The position numbers were made by a program, and so were the translations under genes. From the NCBI GenBank assembly GCA_033439265.1, contig JAVTVX010000034.1, forward strand, positions 15,638,501-15,702,500: a DNA stretch of 64,000 nt, in the 5' to 3' direction. The notes under the pieces were generated by a model that worked only from the letters and a program-made list of their open reading frames with translations, did no database searches and was not told the DNA's origin. Positions 23,946 through 35,587 of the stretch are shown piece after piece; position 1 is the first letter of the stretch; each line of letters starts with the position of its first letter. Source of the stretch: Dillenia suffruticosa (lineage: Eukaryota > Streptophyta > Magnoliopsida > Dilleniales > Dilleniaceae).

Positions 23946-24299
23946 AAATAAATTTTGGATTTGGATAACTACTCCAATACTAGAGACAAATTCCAATATT
24001 AGTGAAATCTTATGGCAAAACTCTCCTCCAAAGAAAACGGGTAACAACAAATCAAACTCAATGCCTTTACATGATATAAAACAAATAACAAATCTCTACC
24101 GTGCCTCAAACTCTTCAACAAAACCTTCAAAATAGTGAATCAAAATTTTACGTCCTCTAATAAATCTTTCTGCAGCTCCTATAAACAAAAACCTCTATTT
24201 TAACTTTCACCAAAAAGGTAAAACCAATTATGCAATTGAACCTGATGTCATAATTTGTTGAAACTATTGAAAAAACTTGCTATGCCACCTATTTGGATA

Positions 24300-27200
24300 A
24301 AAAATAATATGCAATCAACAAAATCAATGCAAAATCACACTAAATAAAATACAAATAAGATTTACGTGATTTGACTAACTTGCATACATCCACGGACGGA
24401 TAAAAAATTTGAGATGTAAAATATGTGGAGATATTATCATCTAACATGTAAAAGAAAAAAGGAGAACCAGCTAAACCATATTGGGTTCAAATATTTATAA
24501 AAATTTGGGCAATAGAATTCTAATTTAATACATAACAAATTCATAATTCCAATACGTGATATTCACTCTAGGAAAACATTAAAAAAAAAACCTAATGTAA
24601 CTCCAACCCCTTCTCTTAGTTGTGGTGTAACACCAACACTCGGTATACTATATATTATACTCCTCATTATCTCATATATGATTTATTTTCATTTTCACAT
24701 AGAGAAAAGTCACTCAAAACTTTTTCCGATTTATAATACTTTTGAAAAATTTTGGCGAGATTGCTGGGAGTTAAAAATTTTCCCCTCTGTACCATTTTAA
24801 AACCTATGCGTGCAATTTCGACCCCGACGAAATTACACGTGCTAAATTAACTTAAAAAGTTAATGGAACTTGATTTTGGGAAATTCTTAATTGTTTGCGT
24901 AGAAACGCCTGATACTTAATGGCCAGAAATGAAAATTTATTCTCACCGAGCGAAATTTAATTTTACCCGTGCAAAACTGCTAACATTTTGCTAGGAAGCC
25001 TAAATTAGGCTAAATTTATGTTTTATCAAGTTAAACAGCAATTTCACGAAATTGCCAAAATTGCCCGAAATGAAGGGAAATTGATCCTACCGTGCCAAAA
25101 TGACAACCACACGTGCAAATTTGATGCCGTGAGAAATATATATGCTAAATTCATTTTAAAAGTGAAGGGTCAATGAGCAAAACTGAAATTTAAGCTATAG
25201 CACAAAAATGCTCGGTACTCTAACATTTTTCATCCGAGAAACCCTAATTTTTGGCAGAATTGAAATTTGTTTGAGCAAATGGTCCCGTTTCCACCCAAGA
25301 CCTATATTTTTGAAATTTACATATAAAACAGAGTCCGTAGTGTGATTTTATGCATTTCGAGATCGAGATCAAATTTTGACCGATCGAGAATTTCGTTCAC
25401 TTCGAGGGTTGTTTGAGCTATCAAACGATTTTAGATTAATACGAGACCAACTCTATTTGATTCAGTACGAAAAACTGAACCAAATTGAAGTCAAGGAAGG
25501 AAATAAAAAATTCTGAAATCTGGATATTCTGAACTGGTTGTAGTATTTTAGCTACACCATTTTCTTCACAAGGACAAATTGCATAAAATTTATACACAAG
25601 AAACTAGACATTCAGAGCTTTAAAATGAGATAAGAACCATTGCATTCTAAATAGAGATGGATTTTATATGATTTTTCAAATGTAGGTGTTTTGCACTAAT
25701 TTCCTGTTCAGTCTTGCATTTTACCCTAATTATGGCAGTAACACTAACCTAAGTTTTCAAGCCCCTTCCCAATAGATTCAGATCTTGGGCTAGTTGAACG
25801 AATTGTAGACCCATGTCTTACCTTTCCAACGAGATAAGGATCACCTCAATCCGATCCCTATGTCAAACGTTATAGCCATTCTACTGATACTCGTCAGAGG
25901 GTCATCCATTTTCCAATACTAAAAACAATAGTATTGCACGACCCACTTTCAGCCCTTGTTTGCAAAATTGCAAAGATGAAAAGTTGTAAATCTCCCTCTT
26001 ATCCACCTATTGTGCAAATTGCAGCCAATTCAGCTAAGGGAATCAAGAGTTATACAAAATATCCCAAAACTGTGCATAAACTATTCGGTTTTTCGGCCAA
26101 AACTAAAAAGAGATTTTGGTGGTCAATTTTAGACTCCTTCTAGGCAAAATTGGAAGAAACCCAAAACATGAAAAAATGTAAAGTTTTGTGTCTTCTAGGG
26201 ACTATAAAATGTTCAGGTAATTTGGAGTTCTGTGTTAAAGGTTGTGATGGTTGAGTTTCAAATTGGTCAGAACAGACTTCTGAAATGTAATGTAGGCAAA
26301 ATTGTGCTATTTCAGGGACTTGCACTAGGAATCTGAGAACGTGCTCAACTAAGAAGTTGTAGCCTTGTGTCATAACTACAACATAGTAAAAAATCAGAGT
26401 CTTTGCATGAATGGATTGTGAGATAAGGGAAATTTGTTAAAATAGGACAGAATAGAGAGTGTGATTTAAATTGGTTTGAAAATGTGGGCTGAATCTTCCA
26501 CCAAGATTTTGGAGATAAGTTCAACACGAAAAGTGTGAGTTTTTATGTGAGTCAGCCATAAAAATTAAAATTTTCCAAATTCTGATCCCGGTTGAGGAAT
26601 TTGTGATCAATTCCCTAAAATGGCGCAAGAATAGAATTTGAAAACCCTAGATTTGTGTATAACTAGGGTTGCATCACATTTACATTATTATATACGCATC
26701 ATATAATCTGTTAAGTGATACATATTCTATATTATGTTTATAGAGTCTTATTGGTGATATTGAAGGGAGCATATTTTTGTGTGTGCCTCGAGATTTGTGC
26801 TGGGAGTGGCGTACCCTCCCGTATACAATGAGTGAGATTTATTATATTATTGTCTGATACACAATATCATGTCTTAAAATATTTTTTGACGCAAGCATGA
26901 TTTAATGAATATGTGATGTGAAATTTTCAATGAATTATAAAATGATTTTGTGAATTCATGGAGTATCCCCAAACATGTTTAGACGTGTTATATATGCATC
27001 CAAACGAGTTTTAATATACGAAATCGTGCCATCGTATTTGATTTATACATGTTTTATGAAATCATCATTGTGGAAATGATTGACATTATTTGAAAAGTTT
27101 GGTATGACACGTGATTGATTTGATAATGATATCATACATGGACCGAGGACCCTAGCATGTAATGATGATAACTTTGTGATGGGTAAATCTCATTCCGTAA

Positions 27201-28590
27201 CTACGAAAGATGCATGTGTAGGGTGATCCATACTTGCACCCGATACGCTTCTACGGAAGGTATCTTACATGACATCAGAAAATGGGAAATGCATTGTGAT
27301 TCGACACGATACTAATCAGGTTGAACCCATAAGGGGGAGGGCTATGGTGCAACGAAGTCTAGCACCTGATGAGGTCCGTCACCAACTTCGGGGTAGAGAG
27401 CTTTTTTAACCTGTTGCATACAAAACCCCCGATGCGCTTGTTATTGGTCGTGGTTGACCCTTGCCAGAACTAATTTTGGCACGCTCTATTCTCTCATGAT
27501 TTGATGATATGGATACATATATATTTGAAATTTATGTGAAAAGAATGATTTATGATAAATTGAGTATTTTACATGATTTCCAACAATATGTGGTATTATT
27601 GAGAATTTTGATACTTCATTTTTCACCGACTTATTGAACACATGATTTATACCCTCTCACTCACGGGCTATCTTTCTTGATACTCATCCTCATTTCCTGT
27701 TGTGTACAGAGATAGCTATAGTGGGATGCGTTGAGACTTATCAGCGCACGAGACTTTTGATTGGAGATCGAGACTGTTGATTAGGTACTCAATATGATAT
27801 TGCAAATGATTTGCCAATGAAAGTGTATATTAGTTTATTGAGTTTGTAGGTAGACCATTGTGTATAAAAATGGATGACTGTATGAAAATTTTTGTGCATT
27901 TTATTGAAACTCTCAATTCTATTTTATTGCATTGAGACATGAAATATACTATTGTGTATGTTTACTTTGGGAAACGTGTTATATTTAGAAGTGTCCTTTA
28001 GGTTTCGTTCGGTGCCATCTCTAAATCACAGAAGGGGTAACTGGTGACTGTCCATGCCTTTGTGGGGGCATGACAGTAGAGGTCCGTGGTTAAAACTGAT
28101 AGTATTTTGTGATTGCCTTACATTATCCTGATTTGTACGGTGTAGATTGATTGGTATTATATGAATGTAATTGAATTGTTGTGAGACCGTGTTGCCTATT
28201 TATTTAAGTGGTTGGATGATCATTTGATATATAGGTTGATTTGTATATGGGAGACCTCCAAAATATGGGGAGGTTCTGTCCGTTTTTTTTATAGCCGTCA
28301 TCCAAGATAATGGACGGTTACTCATGATCCCGGTTCGGGGCGTGACATGCGGCAAATAAGAATCCAAAAGCTACGGAAATATATTTCCATTACAACTATG
28401 TTAATGAGGACACAAGTGTTCTAACCAAACCCATTTGTGCCAAATGTCATACATGAGAGCCAAAGCATGAAGACCATATCAAAAAGTTATACAACCGAAT
28501 GTTTTTGACAAACGGATTGTGATGCTCTCCGGTCGCACATCACACTACAATGAAACAATTGTTTAATTTCAATCACCACTACAATATCAA
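24300..28590. repeat. Direct repeat copy 2, interrupted by a solo LTR
   Basis: Copy 2 runs from 24300 to 24625 and resumes at 28348 with GGCAAATAAGAATCCAAAAG. The interruption is exactly the solo LTR 24626-28347 and its TSD. Copy 1 therefore serves as an empty-site reference for the LTR insertion. Confidence 0.75.
24626..28347 (+). mobile_element. Solo LTR A (3.7 kb) of a large-LTR gypsy family
   Basis: It begins TGTAACACCAACACTCGG and ends GGTTCGGGGCGTGACA. The flanks TGTGG (24621-24625) and TGCGG (28348-28352) form a TSD with one mismatch. It shares internal landmarks with LTR B and LTR C: 'CATTCCGTAACTACGAAAG', 'CGCTTCTACGGAAGGTATC', 'GGTCGTGGTTGACCCTTGCC' and 'CCCTCTCACTCACGGGCTATC', and near the end 'GCATGACAGTAGAGGTC'. 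No gag or pol sequence is present, so it is the product of LTR-LTR recombination. This is the longest of the three copies and lacks the CT-rich/GC-rich block seen in the other two. Confidence 0.88.
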
Positions 28591-29749
28591 AAAAAAAAAA
28601 AAAAAATATTACTCTTTGGCGATGAGAGTAGAAAGAGATCAAAAAATAGGGAAAAAAAAAGAACCCTAAACCTGTAATGCACAAGAAAGCTCAGAGAAAG
28701 AGAAAAGTTAAATGAGAAATTGAATATCATATTACAAAATAATATATTCTCCACAAATATGAGTATGAAGTTTCACTTATTCCCAATAGAAGACAACACA
28801 GCACAACCAAGTGATTATCAAAGATGTGAAGTATTTTACTTCTTTCTACCTGAAGTTAGGTTTTTGTTTTTGGATCCACGTCCCTCTCTTTCTCTCATGG
28901 CTGGAGAAGTATTTTTGAACATTATGGATTTTCTTTTCCTTCTCCACAGCTCAAGCAATTAGGCTTTTTTGTTGTTTAAGATTTTTAAGAAAGAATATGT
29001 AGCCTCTCGAGCTCTAGCAGATGTGCATAATTGTCTTGTAGCATTTTGTTGTTCTTTACTTTCTTGTGTTTTAAAATTTTGATGATCGTTTTGTTTTCTT
29101 TTCGCAATATGTGAAACATGTATAAACTTTACACTCATATATGTAGAGAATATTTATTTGTAATAAGATATTCAACTTCTCCTTTCACTTTTCTATTTCT
29201 CCTCAAGTTCCCCTCCCCTTTTTTTAAACTTTTATACACAAAATATAAGAGTTTGTGCCCTCTTTCCTTCTTAAGATGCTTCTTGGAATGGTTAATTCTG
29301 ATCTGGTTTTTCTAGGCTGCTGTAATAACCGATAAGGTTGAGGGAAATCAAGTGTTCGATGATGTGTCTTATCCTGCACCTTGTTGTGCCATGTCCACCA
29401 TTCTCGGCCATTTTTGCAGCGGACTTCTTTCCTCTCGATCCCAGAAAATCAACAACGAAAGAAATTTTGAAAGTTTTGCAGAAGGAAGATGTGATGGTAA
29501 TTAGCAAAACCAAGCTTGTTAAAGAGGTCACCAAGATAATGAAGAATCATGGCTCAATGGCAAGGTAGTGATGGCCGTGGTTTCATGAAACCACAATCAT
29601 CAGCAAAAATTTAAGACAAAATTTTATCAAGTTGGGGCTGTCACTTGGAGTTGAAAGGAATACTGACACTAAGATAATAGGAATTTGCATGTTTTATAAT
29701 GATGAAATTTATGTAAGTCTTGAAAATTAATAACAATAATTTAAGTGAA
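28591..29749. other. Unassigned DNA
   Basis: No gene is supported. An A run lies at 28591-28607. A 76-codon plus frame (29338-29568, containing 'FPLDPRKSTTKEILKVLQKE') looks protein-like in composition, but I cannot place it in a family. Nothing else is recognisable. Confidence 0.3.
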
Positions 29750-30665
29750 TCTTCTACTTTTCTATATATTGTGATCTTTCATGAAAAATAGGATTTCTTG
29801 AAAAATGAAACGCTAATATATTATCACAGTGAAGTTGAACTGGACCTTTATGTTCAAATTGCATCTCATGTAATAGTTGCAATATCCAAGTGATTTCATA
29901 AGTTGCGGCGGCCATTGATCTGCACTCTACTTCAGTGGAACTCCTGGCAACCACTGTTGGTTTCTTGCTCTTCCAACAAACGAAGAGAACTTCCCAAAAA
30001 GATAGAGCCTGTAAGAGACCTTGTCTCTTTGCACCCTCCCCAATCACTATCAGCTTAAGTGAAATTTTTTATCCGAAAGAAAAAACCTTTGCATATAGTC
30101 CATTTTAAGTATCTCAAGATTTTATATGTTGTAGTCATATGTATTTGTGCTCGCTTATCCTTAAACTTGGCTAGAACATGTATAGTGTAGACTATGTCTG
30201 GTAAAAGTGAGACATGAGAGTCTTCCCACTAATTGTCTATACGGTGTAGGGCTTTCCTGTGTGTAAATCAGATCGTGATTAGTTTCTATAGGAATTGAAC
30301 TTGATTTTGCAGCTAATAAACCACATTCTTGACGAAGTTCCAATATATATTTTTCTTTGAGAAATGTTTATTTTTTAAACTGATGTTGTGACCTTTATTC
30401 CAAGAAAGAACCAAAGGTCTCTCGAAATCTTTAAGTTTAAAATACAGGTTGAGCTTCTTCTTCAAATCTTCAATAATGGAAACACTTGTTCCTCCTATCA
30501 TAGAGACACAAACTAATGCCAAATGCTTAAGGAAGAGGGAATAATCGGTCTTTGATTGTGTAAAACCATTTTTCAAGAAATATGATATGAATTCTTCATT
30601 CCATTGACATGAAACTTGTTTTAAAGCATAAAGAGATTTCCTGAATTTACAAACTAATTTTCTAC
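29750..30665 (-). pseudogene. Ty1/copia RT-RNase H fragment (3' half of a split copia)
   Basis: Minus strand in three frames. RT (30664-30320) has 'KLVCKFRKSLYALKQVSCQW', then 'NGFTQSKTDYSLF' and 'IEDLKKKLNLYFKLKDFERP'. The linker (30343-30161) has 'YRQLVGRLSCLTFTR'. RNase H (30047-29754) has 'WKSKKPTVVARSSTEVECRS', 'LHCDN' and 'NPIFHERSQYIEK'. The YVDD catalytic block is lost to a frame change near 30510. It begins exactly at the CACTA tip (30666). The matching N-terminal RT, protease and gag lie at 52145-53532 on the same strand. Confidence 0.88.
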
Positions 30666-31204
30666 CACTACAAAATAAAAGCATTATACTGATGATAACG
30701 TTTACTGTCGGTAAATATTAGTGACGGTTTTTTTAAACTATACAGACGGTTATGGTTGAAACCGTCAGAAATAGTCTAGATTTTTTTACGGTTTTAAAAT
30801 GATTGTCGATAAAATAATTTGAACCGTAGGTAAAGGTAGCATACCGTTTATATAAACAACACTCTATATTTACAGATATAAGGACGTCTGAATTTAAATA
30901 CCTCTATCCTTACGACTATAAGTTGTGATCGCAAAATATATGTTTTGTAGTCACGATTTTGATAGGCGTCTATATAAATAACGCTAAATGTACAGTCATT
31001 GTGATGATAAGTGAGTAAGCATTAAGGTATAGTAAGGAATGGTAAGTGTAAAAAGATATGGTAAATAGCGGTAAGTGTAAGAAATGTAAGGTACGAGAAG
31101 TGTAGAGATGTAAGGTAGATAACTGTAGGATATATAGTATATGGTAAGTTGCGGTAAGTATGGTAAGTATAGGATATTTAAAGTATGGTAAGTGAAGGAT
31201 ATGT
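30666..31204 (+). repeat. R-type terminus of CACTA Z with GGTAAGT short repeats
   Basis: After the tip, GACGGTT motifs appear (30724, 30745). From about 31000 to 31200 many copies of GGTAAGTG or GTAAGTATGGTAAGT lie 10-20 bp apart. Y shows the same sort of repeats at about 16580-16700. Confidence 0.75.
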
Positions 31205-32805
31205 AAATTGATGTTTAGAAAAGTGTTGAAAACAATTTATCGAATATATATGTTAGTAAATGTTATTATTTTATAGTAAATGTTACCATATTTTATTGTG
31301 TTTATATAGTAAATACTATTATATTTTATTATCTATTAATTTGAGTATTGTGGTTAGTTTAATAGTAGATGTTACTATTCTTTTATCATCATAAATAATT
31401 TTACTATCTTTCACATCCGTTGTTGTTACTATAATAGTAAATGTGACTATTTTATAATAAATATTACTATATTTTATTATGATTATATAATAAATGTTAC
31501 TATATTTTATTGTGATTATATAGAAAATGTTACTATCCTTTTATTATGAGAGATAAAAAAATTTACTACCTTTCACATCCGTTATTATAACAGTAAATGT
31601 TACTATATTTTATTGTGATTATATAGTAAATGTTATTATATATTATTATTTGTTAATTTAACTATTGTGATTAGTTTAATAGTAAATTTTACCATTCTTT
31701 TATCATAAGAGACAAATAATTTTACTATCTTTCACATACGTTATTATAATAGTAAATATTACTATTTTATAGTAAATATTACTATATTTTATTGTATTTA
31801 TATAGTAAATATTATTATAAGTTATTATTTGTTAATTTGACTATTGTGGTTAGATTAATAGCAAATGTTTCTATTCTTTTATCACGAGAGACAAATAAAT
31901 TTACTATCTTTCACATCCGTTATTATAATAGTAAATGTTATTATTTTATAGTAAATGTTACTATATTTTATTATATTTACATAGTAAATGTTACTGTATT
32001 TTATTATCTGTTAAATTAATTATTGTGGTTAACTTAATAGTAAATGTTACTATCATTTTATTATGAGAGATAAATAAAGTTACTATTTTTCACATCCGTT
32101 ATTATAATAGTAAATGTTACTATATCTTATTATCACTAATTTGACTATTATGATTAAGTTAATAGTAAATGTTACTATCTTTTTATTATGAGAGACAAAT
32201 AAATTTACTATTTTTTACATCCGTTATTATAATAGTAAATGTTACTATTTTATAGTAAATGTTACTATATTTTATAGTGGTTATATAGTAAATGTTACTA
32301 TATCTTATTATCTGTTAATTTGACTATTATGGTTAGTTTAATAGTAAATGATACTATTCTTTTATCATGAGAGAAAAATAAATTTATTATCTTTCACATC
32401 CGTTATTATAATGGTAAATGTTACTATTTTAAAGTAAATGTTACTATATTTTATTGTGATTATATAGTAAATATTACTATATCTTATTATCTGTTAATTT
32501 GACTATTGTAGTTAATTTAATAGTAAATGTTACTATCGTTTTATCATGAAAGACAAATAATTTTATTATTTTTCACATGCGTTATTATAATTGTAAATGT
32601 TACTATATTTTATTGTGCTTATATAGTAAATGTTATTATATGTTATTATCTATTAATTTGGTTATTGTGATTAAGTTAATAGTAAATGTTATTATCCTTT
32701 TATCTTGAAAGATAAATAAATTTACTATTTTTTACATCCGTTATTATAATAGTAAATGTTACTATAATATTACTATTTTATAATAGTAATTGTTACTATT
32801 TTATA
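31205..32805 (+). repeat. AT-rich tandem array, about nine units of 125-180 bp
   Basis: The landmark TTTCACATCCGTTATTATAATAGTAAATG recurs (with variants) near 31413, 31579, 31732, 31912, 32091, 32216, 32394, 32572 and 32735. Each unit also carries GTAAATGTTACTAT two to four times, 'TTATCTGTTAATTTGACTATTGTGGTTA' and 'TTTTATCATGAGAGACAAATAA'. Unequal spacing points to partial unit deletions. Frames across it are meaningless. Confidence 0.9.
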
Positions 32806-32819
32806 GCATGCAAGAATGC

Positions 32820-33085
32820 ATGCACATGACTAAACGGTAGTGTCGTAGGGCAAGTGTGGCTGTGTCGCATGTGCAATAATGCATGCGAGCTCAGGCCTGG
32901 ACGGCTATGCCGCGAAGGCCAGCGCGGCTGTGCCGCTGGTGCAATAATACATGCATTGGTATGCTTGGATGGCTGTATCGCGGAGGCCAGTGTGACTGTG
33001 CTGCGGATGCAAGAATGCATGCGTGCGCACACTTGCACGGCTGTACCGCCGGCATCGGCGTGGCTGTACTGTACAGGCATTATGA
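32820..33085 (+). repeat. GC-rich minisatellite island 3 (CACTA Z)
   Basis: Four diverged units of about 65-75 bp built on 'GGCTGT-CCGC---GGCCAG-G-GGCTGTGCCGC-G-TGCAA-AATGCATGC'. It follows the AT-rich array directly. Overlapping Cys/Ala-rich frames on both strands are due to the repeat. Confidence 0.8.
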
Positions 33086-35587
33086 CATGCATGGTTTTGA
33101 AAATTGAATTATATTACATATGCATCCTGATGTATGATAAATATGATAAATTTGGTATAGGTGGTCAATATAGTAAGTGGATTGTGGTAAATTTAGTGGA
33201 TTGTGAGTGTGGTAAACTCACTAAGATGAATAAGTGTAGTTTTTGATTCATATGTAAGATGATTAGTTAAGATGAATATTAGTGTAGTATTGGATTCATA
33301 TCGCATGCTCGCATGGTGGAGAAGAAGAAATAATTTGTATTGATATTAAACGCCTAGTTCATCCTTCATTCAGTCTACTTTGACTCATCCTGGGTCTAAT
33401 TTATCATTTGATGGTATGATTGTTAGAGAAGAAGAAATTCTTTTATTGAAATTGAATTGGAGCAGAGAAAAACCTCAAATGATTACAATTTTGAAGAAAA
33501 TGATTACAATTTGAAATTTCAGATATTCACAATTTTTGTTTTCCTTTGTGCATTTTCCTTTCTTCTTCTGATTCTTGTTGAATTTTTTTTTCCTTGCTTC
33601 TTCCATCTTCGCCATAATTTCAGAATGAACAATATTAATGTGAGACATGAGAAGTTTGAGAAAATATTTTTTTCTCAAAAAATTAAGATCGTGCAATAAA
33701 TCAATTATAAAACCATAAATAGATAAATATAATATGAGAATACCAAAATAAGAAACAGTCACAGACAATTATTTCTTGACTGGGTAAACTTATAATCATG
33801 TCCGGTTTCCATATTTCCAAAAATCTCATAACAAATATTCTACAATCATTTCTACATATAAAAATTGTAGAATTATTTTTAGATAATATCTAAAATAAAA
33901 ATTATAAAGTGTAAAATCTAATGTCACAGTTTAAAAAGATGTAGCATGAGTAATTAAACTTATCTTAATCTTAATCTTACGTGTTAAGTTATTGTGGAAC
34001 TTGAACAAGTACAATCTGAAAGATAATGAAAGAATTTCCATAACTTCTCTTAATACAATCTTTCTGCAAGATAAAAATGAAAAATTTATACTTGAACCAA
34101 TTTAAAATATTGATATTTAAATATAATAAATAAAATTACCATGAAAGTTTATAGGTTATAATCTTTATCGCGTCTAAAACAAGATCCTGAGTCTAGAATA
34201 TACATAATTTGCTCCGTCAAATAAAGAGTATAACAAAACCAATGTTATTGAAATTCACATGAATAAAAACCTATAATCAAAATAGAAAAGTAGAATAGTA
34301 TATTTAGAAATACATATGCTTAACATAAATCTGTCTTTGATGTAAATAACTCACTAAATCACAGAAATGGAAATCAAATCCAAGTGTTTTCTGCGATAAG
34401 CAACTCTCAACCATAGAAAATTCCCACTTGGTTTCATTGCTTTTGGTTTTTTGTTTTGTCTCAAAGGCAGAAACCACAGACATCTATTAAGAGAGGAAAA
34501 AAAATGAAATATGTGAGAATATAGAAAATTAAAAATAAGTACAAAGGAATAGAAAAAAGGAAATATGTTACAAATATAAAAAATAAAACAATAATAATTA
34601 CAATATATTGTATTATGTATATATGCATATTAATAAGATGTGCAGTGACTCCTTATACCCATTTGGTGGAGTAGTATCTTTCTCGACTAATGGAAAAAGA
34701 AGGAAGGTGTTGATGGAATAGGAAAGAATATGAAGGATGAAATATATACATAAATATAAGAGTTCTTATCAAAAACCATAATGGAAGAATGCATCTAGAC
34801 ACGTTTGTGTTGAAGGTGTTGGTGTTGAGGAAATGGATGTAACATTCCATAATTTAAAAAAATATATAATTTCATAATCATAGTATAATTATCGTAATAT
34901 TAAAAATAAGTAGCAATAAATCTATTAATTCATACCAGTAGCCCAATCCAATGAGGGAGAAGTAATTCATAAGCATCACTTTACGACATGTAGCTTCCAG
35001 AAATATTACACAAAATTGTTCTATCAAATATCATAAAATTTGAAATAAGTAAGATGTATGACAATCAAAAATCAGATAGCATAAATGACAAACAACAGAA
35101 ATGTCAAATGGGAAATTTGCACACTTGTCTTATATTATTTTTTATGGCTTTTCCTCCATAAAAAATCCAAACAGTTTCTTCTTCCTCTGAAAAATTCCTA
35201 AGGTTAGCAAAGGGAAAATGAGAAGTTGTGTTTTTCTTCATTTCCTTCATTTCACTTAAGGTATTGACAACTTCATATAATTCAGGATCTGCATCCTCAT
35301 TTTCGTCCTTACTTTCATCTTTATCTAACATCTCCTCATCTTCAAAAAACCTCTCCTCCTGTAGCTCCAATACCACCTTTCCTTTCCCCTGCTTCTTTTC
35401 CTTCTTTGCCTCCTTCCCTTCTTCTTTCTCTTTTTGTTTCTCTTCTTCATCTGTATCCTCTATATCATTGTCATCATCTTCTGAGCATAATTGATTCAAC
35501 AAATCAGATTGCATCTGGAACAGCTTGGAGTGAATTTGAATAGATTCCTCCAAGAACTTTTTAAGTTCCTCTTTAATGCCTTTTTCT

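Noticed and set aside
28543..28580. CACTACAA words suggesting further CACTA tips
   Set aside because: No terminal or subterminal repeats follow, and no TSD-bounded partner exists.
32796..33246. Cys/Ala/His-rich frames on both strands
   Set aside because: They read through GC-rich minisatellite island 3. The frames at 43170-43448 (island 4) and 50783-51079 (island 5) have the same cause.
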